In this document: piece after piece, positions 32,875 through 45,700 of the stretch
Layout: each line of letters begins with the position of its first letter
Numbering within the stretch: the first letter of the stretch is position 1
Source of the DNA: Bombyx mori
Lineage: Eukaryota > Arthropoda > Insecta > Lepidoptera > Bombycidae
NCBI RefSeq assembly: GCF_030269925.1
Contig: NC_085111.1
Span: forward strand, 4,828,142-4,892,141
Length of the DNA stretch: 64,000 nt
Direction: 5' to 3'
Translations under genes and position numbers: made by a program
The notes under the pieces: model-generated
Database searches by the model: none
The model's input: only the letters and a program-made list of their open reading frames with translations
Told to the model about the DNA's origin: nothing

Positions 32875-33720
32875 CATGTATGGAACAGTAATACTCTCAG
32901 CCACTCCATGACCTGCAAAATCATACGTCTGACGAATTATGAATCCGATCAGTCCACCACCCCTTTTATAGATTTATTATCTGTGGACTGCAAATGTTAT
33001 TATATTTGGAATAAAAAGTTAGGTCCCAGGTCATTTTTTAAAGTTGTAACATGATTTAAAAAGACCATATCAGCTGTCATTACGCCATAAAAAAAGGCGG
33101 TTTTATTTCTTGAAGTTATACTATAAGCGCGTTATGAAAAATTGGTGAGAGTGAAATTTTACGATGCGCGCGCACCGTGACACAAAATTAACAGAATGAA
33201 GGTGCCCACTAAATCGCTCATTACAATATGACCGACGTAACTTGGCGAGTCTGAATATAGCCGCAGGTGAACTTTCCGAACCGTACCTACCGAGAATTAC
33301 CGAATTACGATGTCAAGAAAAGGGATGTCCAATATGCGTGCTATCCAATATGGATGTTGTTTAATCGATTTTTATTCAAATTGATTAAAATTTAACTAAA
33401 AAAAATAAAATAAAAATAAAGTATAACTTCTTACGCGCGTACATAAATAAGTACACGCACCCTTTTTTTATTACACAATGTTCTTCGTGAAAATTTAAGA
33501 ACTTTTATATTCAAATCAGTCCGGTTATTGTGTAATTGTATTATTTTAGTATTCTTTAAATTGATATCTTAGTTTTTACTTCTGTGAACCGACTTAAAAA
33601 ATGAAACGAACCACATTAAAATATACCTGTTACGATTTAATTTTTTACACACCATCTTTTATAAAATAAAACAGCCAAAGAAAAGCAATTTGATTTAATG
33701 CAAGTTGATTCGAAGTTAAA
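32875..33720. other. spacer and probable Nup188 3' untranslated region
   Basis: AT-rich sequence directly after the Nup188 stop codon, read on the - strand. A stretch near 33140-33260 (gagagtgaaattttacgatg, gcgcgcaccgtgacac) looks like a moth interspersed repeat I have seen before but cannot name. No gene is supported. Confidence 0.4.
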
Positions 33721-36700
33721 TCACAATTCTGTTTGACAAATGTAAAGAAACACAACAGACATGAAATGAAAATAATCTTCTTCATTGTTAATTTGTACAT
33801 CAGTGAGATTAGAATATACTGGTTCTATTTCTTGGAGAGAGCTGTCTAAGCTTTCATCGCTGTCCCTGGTAGTTTCCGCCCAAGAAACCCGTTTCGAGCT
33901 TCTGGATGTTTCTTTCTTTTTATCGGACGCGGGCGTCGAATGTGAGACGGGCGACGGCGGTCCTTTTGTGGGTGTTTGTGCACATTTTTCTAAGTAATGT
34001 TTACGTAAAATGTATTCGCGCATAGAATCGTGTGATGCTCGTTTCGGTGGCGGGGGCGGAGGCAACGAGCGCTGGTCTTCATCGTCGGCGGCGGAGTTAA
34101 CCTCTTTCCTGGCTTCTTCGATCCTTTTGACTTCCTCTTCGTCTGAAGGGAGCGGCCAAGCTCCAAGCTTGTTGCGCACGAGGTGCGGGCGCGCATGGGC
34201 CGCGCACAATATTCTCTTGCGGACGAAATCATGAAACTGAGCTAGTTCAGAGCAGAGCTCCCGGCGGACGAGTTGCTTGTGACGAGCGGGGACGTTCGGA
34301 TCGCGCACTGCAAGTAGCGCCTGTCGAGGAAAAAGTAATTTAAATCTTAATATATTATATATTGTAGGATAGGTCGGACTTAAGAACGCGATTATTGTTA
34401 TGATGACATACTTTAAAGTAGTGGTGGGCAAACATTTTTAATGGCGGGCCACAAAGTTTAAGAAATTCTAGAGGGCCAGAATTATAGAAAAAATGCAATT
34501 TTTATTAAAGTTTTTAATAAAACAAAGTACCTTTTACTTTTACGCCTTGTTAGACGTGTGAGACGTGAAGCGTGTGATAGATAGGTGAAAAAATGGTTTT
34601 TTTCCAATAAATAAACTAATACCTGTGACAGACTGCCGAGATAATTATAATGATGGCAAGTTAATTATGAGATAATGAAAGCTCAAAACACCCCTGACGA
34701 ATTGGAGCTTTCATTAAAAGTTCGAAGATTTTTAATTATAAACGTCAGATTAAATTTTACGCGCCAAAATGCTGACTAGAATATTTAGGATGGTGGGACT
34801 CTCGGCGGGCCGAATTTGTTTAACTGGAAAAAGTAGCCAGAAGTTTTTGGGTATCTCTACTCTAGGATTGTGGATATATATGGGGTACCTGTTCTGCGAG
34901 CAGCGTAGTGGTGGCTTCGAGCGCGCCGCCGACCAGCCTCTCGTCCAGGCCGGGCAGCGCGCTGGCGGCGGAGGACACGCTGGTGAGGGACTCGCTGCGG
35001 TTGAGCCGCTTGGACTCCGCGGGGCTGCTGCACGAGCACACGCGCCGCCGCCCGCCGCGCGGGGACCGCGACCCGCTGCTCTCCTCCGCGTGGTACGCCT
35101 GGGAACAACATTCACCATAACTATTGGAGCTAAATTTTTTCCCCTACCTAAGCTGATAGCCTTGAGAGGCTATATCAGTGTAACCTTAACTAGTAGGTGA
35201 GCTCACGGGGCTCAAACCTGACGACGTTGCTCACACGAACCCTAGCAAGAGCCGTGCTTCGCAGAATCTACCACCGGATCGGAAACGCGACCCACTGAGA
35301 AGATCCGGCGAGAAACTCAGTGGGCTGTGTCTGAGGGTTAATTTACTCGTCGAGCCCTTCGTCGCAAGCGACGGGTTCGACGAGAACGATGACCGGAGCA
35401 TTGATCATATGGTGGTATGAAGCCGTCGTGGCCTAAAGGATTAAGACGTCCGGTGCATTTGTATCTAACGATGTATCGGTGTTCGAATCCCGCAGGCGGG
35501 TACCAATTTTTCTAATGAAATACGTACTCAACAAATGTTCACGATTGACTTCTACGGTGAAGGAATAACATCGTGTAATAAAAATCAAACCCGCAAAATT
35601 ATAATTTGCGTAATTGTGAGTCCGCGTGTGTAGGTACCACCGCCCTGCCTATTTCTGCTGTGAAGCAGTAATGCGTTTCGGTTTGAATGATGGGGCAGCC
35701 GTTGTAACTATACTTGAGACCTTAAAACTTATACCCACACATCTAACCAATAAAAATAAAAAATCCAATCTAATATGATTAGGTCAATAATGAACTATAG
35801 ATGATATTCCAAGAAAACTTTTAATAAAAATATCCTATTATATACTATTATTGATCGAAGCAAACATCGGTAGGACAGGCACTCGATGAATTTTTTTTTT
35901 CGTACGTTTACTTTTTTTTATTGCCCTTGTAGGCAGACGAGCATACGGCCCACCTAATGGTGAGTGGTTACCGTCGCCCATGGACTTCAGCAATGCCAGG
36001 GGCAGAGCCAAGCCGCTGCCTACTGGAGCCAATCATGCATTCCGATTTGAAAGGTGGGACAGTCGTTATTTTTACAATTGAGACCTCGAGCTCTTGTCTC
36101 AAGGTGGATGGCCGCATTCAGATGTTGTCATCCTTGGACTCCGGTTACCACTTAACGCCAGAGCCATGAGCTCTTGCACCAAGCTGCAAAATAAATAAAA
36201 AGTCATTTTGTCTTATGGTTGGATTAATTACAATTCTAATAGTGTAAATCAGATGGTGTGTAGAGTACACAGTCTCTTATTGGAGAGGCGTAGTCACACG
36301 GTCTTCACTATTGCAGTTTGTGTATGGATTTAGCAAATTAATTTTATTTACTGCTTATGTTAAATAGTATGTCCTAGTCACTGTCATTTGAATCAGATGA
36401 CAAATAAAACGAAAGCAATCTTGTACATACATCCAGAAAAAAAAAACAAATAAAATATGAGAACAACTTACATGATTCAATGATCTCGTCAACAAGCAGA
36501 TGGCGGATACTAATGTACCGAAAGTTAGTTGAGGGAATGGTTCATACGACAGCTTGGGCGCTCCGAAATGTAGTTCGACTAATGGCTGCCATCTCTCCAA
36601 GTCTAGTCCGGGGTCAGCGAGTAGTGACAGCAGATTGGGACTGAACGATAGCAAGCACAGTGTAGACATGTGGAGAACTTCTAAGGTCCTGAAAGAAAAG

Positions 36701-39700
36701 CTTTTTTGTTGTCGTTGTAGGCAGACGACCTTATGGCCCATTTGTAAAAAGTTGTAACTTAGTCCGTTCTCTGCGAGGGACCCGTTTTTCATGGCACCCC
36801 AACTGCAAGGATTTTCCTTGCAAATGTTCCGAGGGCATTGGGATTCTTCGGGTTGGTACTTAAAAAAAAACTCGATGCATCTGTTGATCAGTTCGTAAAT
36901 GGCTTTTGTGAAATTTTTGTCTTACCATTGACGTGATCAATTTTGTACTTGAATTTTAAATTTAATTTTTCGGTTTCGTTTAAAATATTTTAAATAACAT
37001 AAATGTTTATAATTTTTTACCTTGGCAATAAGGACGGCGTCGGCGGAGTGTCGTCGCTCGGAGGCTGCGCGGCGTCGGAGGTACGTCGCGATCGGATCAT
37101 GTAGATCACGCATTGGTACAGGCACGCGCTTATACTTCTCTGTTCAAAATAAATATATATTTATGTAATGAAGATATTCTTTATGCACATTAACGTAGTA
37201 TATGCATTTCACTTGACAAAAAAATATTGGGTCGGATTAAATTTTTTACAAAAATAACCTTTGTTCAACTAGAACATTTACGTTAATCAATTCCTGAAAA
37301 ATGGATTGAAAGGTATATATGGAAGTGTTTTTTTATGTTCATTGGTCTTTCTTCCATGTCGAAACGAAGCGACGGACTGACATGTTTTTTTTTTAATTAT
37401 GTGAGGAAACTGACTCCGGCAACCTTTTCATTGATCGTGAAGCCACGAATAACAACTAGTAATTTATAATCTTATCAATAATACTCACCATAATACCAAA
37501 AAGCGAATGCATGTTCTGTAAGCGCCATCTAGATTCGTATTTCACTAATTGAACTATAAGATTCAAAGCGGACGCGCATACATTTAACGAATCGATGCTG
37601 ACGACCTGTCGTGGCAGGTTTATGGCCTCTATCAAATGTTCCAAGTGGACCCCGACAAATGTGATCGCGTCACTCGCAAAGAACTGACCGTGTTTCATGA
37701 CCATCATGGATATAAAGTCTAAGCTGTACGAGTACACTTTCCACCACTCCTCGGGCTTCCAAGTTACGCCGTCGAATTTTGGCGGCAACAGTTGCATCCA
37801 TAAAAACTGGTCGATATCGCTCAGCAAGAGCTCCTTAGAGAAAGGTCCCCGGGAGTACACAGTTAGGCACCGTAACGCCGCCAGGGACGTCTGGTAATGG
37901 CGACGGCTCTGTAAACACATCTGCAAACAGCACAGGAGCTTGTTTATGAATCGACTCGACTGGAACCACTGCGATAGTCCCGAGAACATGTCGTCGTACA
38001 ACTCCAGACACTGTTCCAACATCGCCAATGATAGAACGACCGGCGATACGTCCTCGTACGTCGAGGGCTCGGTGGTCTTCGTGTCCGATTTAGGAAGATC
38101 CTTGAAATCGTCAAACAATTTCTCCAACTCAACGCTATTTAAATTGGTCACGGATCTAATAATGCTTTGCGCGGTGGCACTGTTAGCCTTTATTTCATAA
38201 TCGAGACCGCTGATCGCGACTGTGCAGATGGAGAGGATGGCTTTTTTGGCCCTCGGGTGGAGGCATTCGTATATAATCGCAGTGTTGGTTAATAAACGAT
38301 CGATTTGTTTGGCACTGGCTTTTCTGTTTTCAAAGCAATCGTGGCTCCAATTGGCCAACATTATGACGTACAGTTCGGCCAACATAACGACCAGTCTTCC
38401 GTCTTTCAGATCTTCGAGTTCGTTCAACAAGGCGGTCATGCAGGGGGTGACCATTTTCGCTTTGTGCGCTATATTCAAACTTATCGGTAAGGTTTTGCAA
38501 AAGATCGTGGTGAAATCTTTCCAAGAGGTTAACAATCCAAGCCAGACCGGCACTTTATCGACGGGCTCATTTTCGCTTCTACCTTTAAACGCAAATATAT
38601 GGTTGATCCATTTGTCCAAATGGGTTTTGTTGGTATCAAACAATTGCTCGAGCATCAGTTTCAAAGCGTTTTCTATTTTCCCCCGAGAGACGAATAGTTC
38701 TATGCCGATAACGTTGAATATTTGCGAATAAGTTCTCAAGCCGGGCTGTATCTCACTGAAGAGTGGACTGGTCATGTAATCCCAAAATGTTGCGGTTTCG
38801 CGTAATTTTTTCACAAGAATCTGCATATTGTTCTTCCATAGAGCATGGAACAGACCCATTATGCACCCTAAGAGCGGACTTTGAAGTTGTTTCGCATCCT
38901 GAAATAATAATTACACAATTATGAATCAATCTGTAAGTAGGTACTTCTGTTTGTTTGCTGCTCTGATAAATGACTTCCAACGATGACTTATAACCTTTTA
39001 CAGACTGTTAGCGTGGTATGGACATGTGACGCGTAAGAGTGGTAGTGCCAGGTAGAGAGGGAAGAGGTCGACCGAAAAAGACATGGATGGAGTGTGTGAA
39101 TGACGATATGAAAGAGAGGAGTGTGTGTTGACTTGACGGCTGATAGAAGAGACTGGAATTTCGCTGTACCAACCCCACCTAGTGGGATAAGGTGGAGACA
39201 AAGAAGATGACTTACAGCCTTCACAGTTCCCAAGTACTCCGCCATATAACCGAGGATGCTTTCGTAGTTGTACAGGTTTTCCTCCTTATCTTTATCGGTT
39301 TCCTTGAGTTTTTTATCGTCATTCGTTTTTTCGTAGTTCATCATGAAGAACGCTTCAGTGAGGCCGGGCTGCGTGCCCACGCACGTGGCCACGAACTCTA
39401 GTATGGCCACTTTTAGTTCTGTCGTTTCGTACTCGTCGCGAAGTCGATCGAGGAACAACACCCGCACTTGGTACGCGGTCATGTCCAACGACGCGAACAA
39501 GGACATCTGGAAACTCTGTGTAAAAAAAAAATCATCAATTTAATTTTTTTTTTTTTTGTTAAATGGATGGACGAGCTCACAGCGCACCTGGTGTTAAGTG
39601 GTTATATTCCTTCTATTATAAAATAATATTGATGTCATAAGATAATGATAAAACCTATTGAGCCCCAAACCACTCGTAGCTTCAATTTGAATACTTATAT

Positions 39701-42700
39701 GTTGAGAATCGAACCGGGAACCCGTGATTTAGTTTACTAACCAAATTATCAAATAATAATAACAAGAGTGTGGCAAAACTTTACAGTTTACAAATAAACT
39801 ATAATATTAAATTATTATTATTTTTTCATTGTATCTAAGCCCTCGCTGCTTAATCAGTATCCTAGTTCGACCTTCGAGTTTTGAGCATGTATGTGTATGT
39901 CCTTTTTATCAAAATGAAACTTCACTTTTGCTTGGATTTTAAATAAATATAATAATACTCACATCGGCAAACATCTTCAAGAGCCTACAGCACAACACGG
40001 CCAAGCTTTTGTTGAACACGTGATTGATATAACTTGTCACTTTGGGTACAACTTTCAATGAATCCTTCTGCTTATTCTGAGTGAATATGAGATGTTCCAA
40101 CGGCGTCATCTCGTTGGATCCCGTGACGAGACTCTTGAGACGCAAAGCGAACATGAGCACCGCCACGCACCTCTGTATTATCGATATAAACTGTGAACCC
40201 GTACCGGATGACCAGTTCGTTTCATTTTGTATCATGTTCTCTAAATGTTCATTTCCTTAAAAATTAAAATAAAACATATATTTTTATATTTTGTTCTCTA
40301 CATATAGTAACAAAATAAATGAAAATAATTAAAATTTCAATTTATTCCGATCCGGTGGTAGATACTGCCCTGCTCTTGCAAAGGCTAGTGTTAGCAAGCC
40401 CTCTCAGGTTGTGCCCATGAGCTCAACTACCTGTCTGCGGTCCCGTGGAATATCCTTTACACCCTTACAGGGTACCAGTGAATGGATAGGAAAAAACACG
40501 TCATCTCGGATCCTCCCGATCCACTAAGGGTGCTTTTAGGTACCCCAAGCACTGGTCATAGTTTTCGTCGAATCCGTCGCTTGCGACTACGGGCTCGGCG
40601 AGTAAATTAGCCTACAGACACATTCCACTGAGTTTCTCGTCGGATCTTCTCAGTGGGTCGCGTTTCCGATCTGATGGTAGATTCTGCGAAGCACGGCCCT
40701 TGCTAACGCTGGAATGGTCTCTCTAGACCATCAGCTTAGGTAAAAAAAAGGAGAAAAAAAAACTCACCCAGTGAAATAATCTTGAGCAGCACCAAAGCGT
40801 TTTCAGTGTGCAGTAAACTATATACACAGGTCCGTTTCAACAGCGCGGTGCTGCCATCTGTTTTCTGGTCTTGCAACACTAAGGTCAGGAAGCGCATACA
40901 GCGCTGCAACATGGCGCGCCGGTCCTGTATGTTCGTGTAGCGCCAGCCGTATGCGTTCGGCAACACTTCGCGCAGGAGCAGGATCAATCCGGGCAGAATT
41001 ATTTCTTTGGTAACACGTTCTTCGGTTGATGCCTGTTATTGTTTTGAAATAGTTACCGTTATAAGCTCCGTCCCAAATTAATTAAAGACCTATAGTGTAT
41101 GACAAAATTGTTTAACACGTTGACTGCCGTGTAGGTCACCGGTGCTCTACGCGGCGCACTGAAGTAATTCTCTTCTCTACTCTTCTTCTTATCTTCTTAC
41201 TGAGGCGCCGGAATATCTAGTAGACTCTCTGGGAGAGACGAATCCGAACGATCCTGAGAATGAATCTATTTCTAAGCAACTTAAAAGACTGGTTTAGTTT
41301 TTACCATACCATACCATATTAACCAACAAAAGAAGGCAAAGTTAGGCAGTCCGGGCGTTTTAGTAACAGAAATCGACATAATTACTTCAATGCGCCGCGT
41401 AGGGCACCGGTGACCTACACGGCAGTCAAAGAGTTAAAGGCTTTGTGTTTTATTTTAGATTTATAGAACAGAAATTGCAGGTTAGATCGACCCCTTTCGA
41501 TTTAGGTGAAATTTATTTAGGAGTCTTCTTTGATGCTATGACAAAATTTTGACTAAAGGAAAATATTTATTATCTAGATAAACCAAGGTTAATAGTTTCT
41601 GTGATATTACTAAAAAGACCTTAAAACTTTTACTACTACGAATACGAATCACAATTTTCTCAGTACCTCATGAAAGGTGCAAAGCATATCAATATACGCA
41701 GATAGGAACTTGTATGTTCCTGTAGGTTGTTCTAGTGCAACTAAATAGGATCCAACGGTAGCTGAATCAAACGATTCGCCATTGGCATACTCTATATGCG
41801 TCAATTTCTGATTCATGATGCGTGGTAACAGACCTGCGTTTATCAATCTGAAAAATATATTTATTGCAATTTTTTTTTTTGTTAACAATAAAATTTAACA
41901 CTTCTTAGATTTTCGTATTAGTAAATAAACAATATCTTATTATATTAAGATAAGAGATAATAAGCTTACATTGAGAGAAGTCTAAAAAATTTGTTATTTA
42001 AAAAAAGTTTTTATTTAAAATAAAGTGTTTGTGTCAAATTAAGTTTCCCTTAAAAATGATTGAAAAAAATGTAAATTACACACCTCAAATGAATTTCTTT
42101 CGGGAAAACTGGCACCAACGCAGAACATACTTCAAGGCATTCCACCAAAAGCAGCAGAGGCGGAGAATCAGCCCTCATAAACCTTACTAGTATATCGAAA
42201 ACTCCTTCACATGATTCTACCAACGCCTTTGGGATCTCTTTCTCCTCAACCAGCGACTTGAGTACACCCTTTAATACTCTCGCACCTTCAAAAACTCTCT
42301 GCAATATCGCATTGACGTTGTACTGATGATGTTTTCTGTCTAAAGCTTTTTCTATATCGCTGTTGAACACCGTCCAATAAGAGTAAGGTGTTCTGAAGTG
42401 GATCATGGTGCCTTCCTTTCTTTCCATGATTGTGGCTTTGGAGCCAGTTTCAATGCGATAAGACGGATCTCCCAGAGGGTAGTACTCTCTGCCGACTATG
42501 GCGTCATCGTATTGTATAGATACCAGTGGTACTGCGTTTGGATTGTATATTTCCGTGTATACAGGTAAATTTTTCAATTCAGATATTAGCTGTAATCATT
42601 TAAAATTGTATATTAGTTGCTGGTGAAAACCAAACGAGTCCTACTGTGTCTATCGCTAGTTATTTGAAATATATCAGTTCCTTAACTTGGGCGCCACCTA

Positions 42701-45700
42701 TTGTATATTGATCGTACTATAATATTCACTATGTGCTATTCTGATGTGTAAAGCTATGTTTCATCAAATTCTGTCCAATAATTTTTGAGTGGAAGAGTAA
42801 CAATTCTCACAAAATATCATGCTTAATATTAGTAGCATAATACACTATCCCATCTATATCAATATTTGTATGCTTTTTTGTTTTGTGTTGCTAATACACA
42901 GGCATCTTCTTTATCCAATTCAGTACAAATGTTACTTGATGGTAAGTTTGTGGCATAGCACTATTAATAATATGCTATAAGTAAATAAATAACTTTAATA
43001 ATTCGGGACATATTACATACGATCCTATGACTCCAAAGCTGAACGAGATTTTTTAGCAAAGTGGTATCCCCCCTAAAACATTGACTGCAGCAACTTTCCA
43101 TGTTTGTTTATCTACATAATTTTGTGCAACAGATCCAGAAACCGTTTGTGAAAACAGTATGGACATTCGTTGTAAAATGACATAGCAATTAATATTTACA
43201 AGCTCTCAGACTTTAAGGCAAAGCTTTTGATTACTCAAAATTAAATAGCGGATGTAATGTTCCATTATGTGCATCCTTTTATCAATATTTCGGAACTACC
43301 TTTATCACTAGCTAAATTCCCAATTTAAATATTATTAAATGCTTTATGAAAATACATTTTTATCAAAAACAATCATGCATAAACATATACTACTCTATAA
43401 ATAAACTACAATAGTTAAGAGTGAAGTGCAGCAGAATAACTATAGTTTAAAAAATGCATATTTGTTCAAAATAATTGCCTGTTATAAGTTACACACGAAA
43501 ATGGTAATCTTTTACAATAATACATTATGTATCATTTATATCTGAGCAAGAGGATTTCGTCTTGATCGCTTGATTCAACTTTTTTTTTTTTTTTTTAGTT
43601 AAGAATGCTATTAGCAATTTAAATCAAAAAATATTACTTAAAATTACTTACATTTCTGACGCTGTTCTTACCAGCTTGAACTAAGCCAGCAGCTAAATTT
43701 GAGAGAGGACTAAAATGATGAGGGAAATATTCTAGTGCAGTATTCCATAATGACACTACACCAAAGTCTTTGTCTCTCTGATGAAGTTTCCAGAATTGAC
43801 AAGCTATTTCTGGTGACTGAAGCAGGTCTGAACACAGCTGTATAATGCCAGTTTGATTGCTGAGGCTTCCGTCTCCATCAAACTTGTCACAAAGCTCGTT
43901 GAGGATATTAAACATTCTTTGTTTAGCTATTTGTGAGCACTTTGATTGATCCTGCAAGGTTGATTACATTTAATGTATGTAATCTCTCGCTATAGTGTAA
44001 TGTTCATAAATTATGGTCCTAAATCAGGAGTTCCCAAACTTATTATGTCTACTGTCCGTTTTGAGAATAAATTATTTTTTGGCGGCCCCATTTTTTCACC
44101 TACTTAAAAACCACCATAGCGAGAGCACAGTTGGTGTCTAAGAGTCGTCCTAGATGAAATTACCTCAAACCTCTACACAACGCCCCCCTTTTTTTTGGGT
44201 CTCTTACCCTTTAGGCCTGCAGCGCCCATAAGGGAGCGTTATCGCCTACTTTGGGAAAGGCTGTCCTAAATGAATGATCATGATAGATAGACAGACATGC
44301 AGATAGATAGACAGACGATGTATATGAAAATACAAATTTTCAGTTATAAATCAAGTCAGGATTTTAGGACTTTCCTTTATATACCTATATTTTGTCTTGT
44401 TTGTTAAGGGTAACATTTACCAAACCAAAATGAGTAAGCAGTTCAAATAAAACGTTGAAAGGTTCCTTCATTTATCTTAATCTTATGTTAGATAATAATT
44501 TATATTGAAAATTCAGAATAGATATGAAATAACACAAAATATTTTTAAAGGTTACGGTAATGAATGTGTGAATGAATACTTACTGAGAATACAGGACTGT
44601 TCAGCATCTGTTGAAGAAACTCAAACACTTTCATCTTCATTGCAGTACTGCCAAAATGTTGATATTGGCTTTCAAATAATTTTACATGTTGATCACTCTG
44701 TAACAATAACACAATGTTCAACAAAAAAATTTATGAGCCTTACTGAGTAGTGTAAATATACTTTTTGGTATAGATTACAGGGCTATTTTCTACAAATCAA
44801 TGTCGTTGACTTGCTATATATTTAGTAAGTATTTCATATTATTATGTAACGAATGTCAAGAGAACTCTACAAGATAGTAAAAGTTCTGCACTACATAAAT
44901 CCTTTAAAAAAGATTTGTCATTTGTTCTGCCCAGCTGTGACATAAAAAATAAAAAAAATAAAATTCATTTAATTCAGACCCTCTTAAGTCCATATTATTA
45001 TGTTGTAAGTAGAATAATACTTAGAACTATGTTAGTAAAATTAAAATTAAAATTAAAATTAGCAATTAAAACATTTAAACATTTAATTCACAAATCTGCG
45101 CTGCTTTGAGGCTCCTGGTATATGGGTACGTATATGAACCCAGTGTCTCAAAACAGCACATTCGGGTTTATTACCTATAAATATATATATATTTTTATGT
45201 AATAATATATATATATATTATTACATAAAAATCAGATATTGGTTGTTTTTCTTTCAACAATATTATTCTTAAGCAACGTTGATTATAAACCTTCTGGTTT
45301 TTTTTCCTACCTATGCTGATAGCCTTGAGAGTTTATTTCAGCTTACCCTAGCGTGTGTAGGTGAGCTCACGGGGCTCAAACCGGTTGCTAACACTGACCC
45401 TAGCAAGAGCAGTGCTTCGCAGAATCTACCACCGGATCGGAAACGCAACCCACTGAGAAGATCCGGCGAGAAACTCAGTGGGCTGTGTCTGTGGGTTAAT
45501 TCGCTCGTCGAGCCCTTCGTCGCAAGCGACGGTTTCGACGAGGACGATGACCGGTGCTTGTAGTGCCTAAAAGCACCTAAACCTTCAAGTAAGCTTTGCA
45601 TGATGAATACCTTAATTAAAAAACTGATAATTACCTGCAACGTTACCAGCATCCACGTCAAAAGCATGGCACTGTGTTCTGTACACATTTGAATTTTTGT

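Noticed and set aside
34769..35200. + strand frame of 143 codons over Nup188 exon 15
   Set aside because: Same shadow effect; no start context, no family resemblance, and it crosses into repeat B.
35421..35500. tRNA gene
   Set aside because: Boxes A and B are present, but the sequence is the head of the Bm1 SINE, repeated at 52742 and 63411, and does not fold into a complete modern tRNA.
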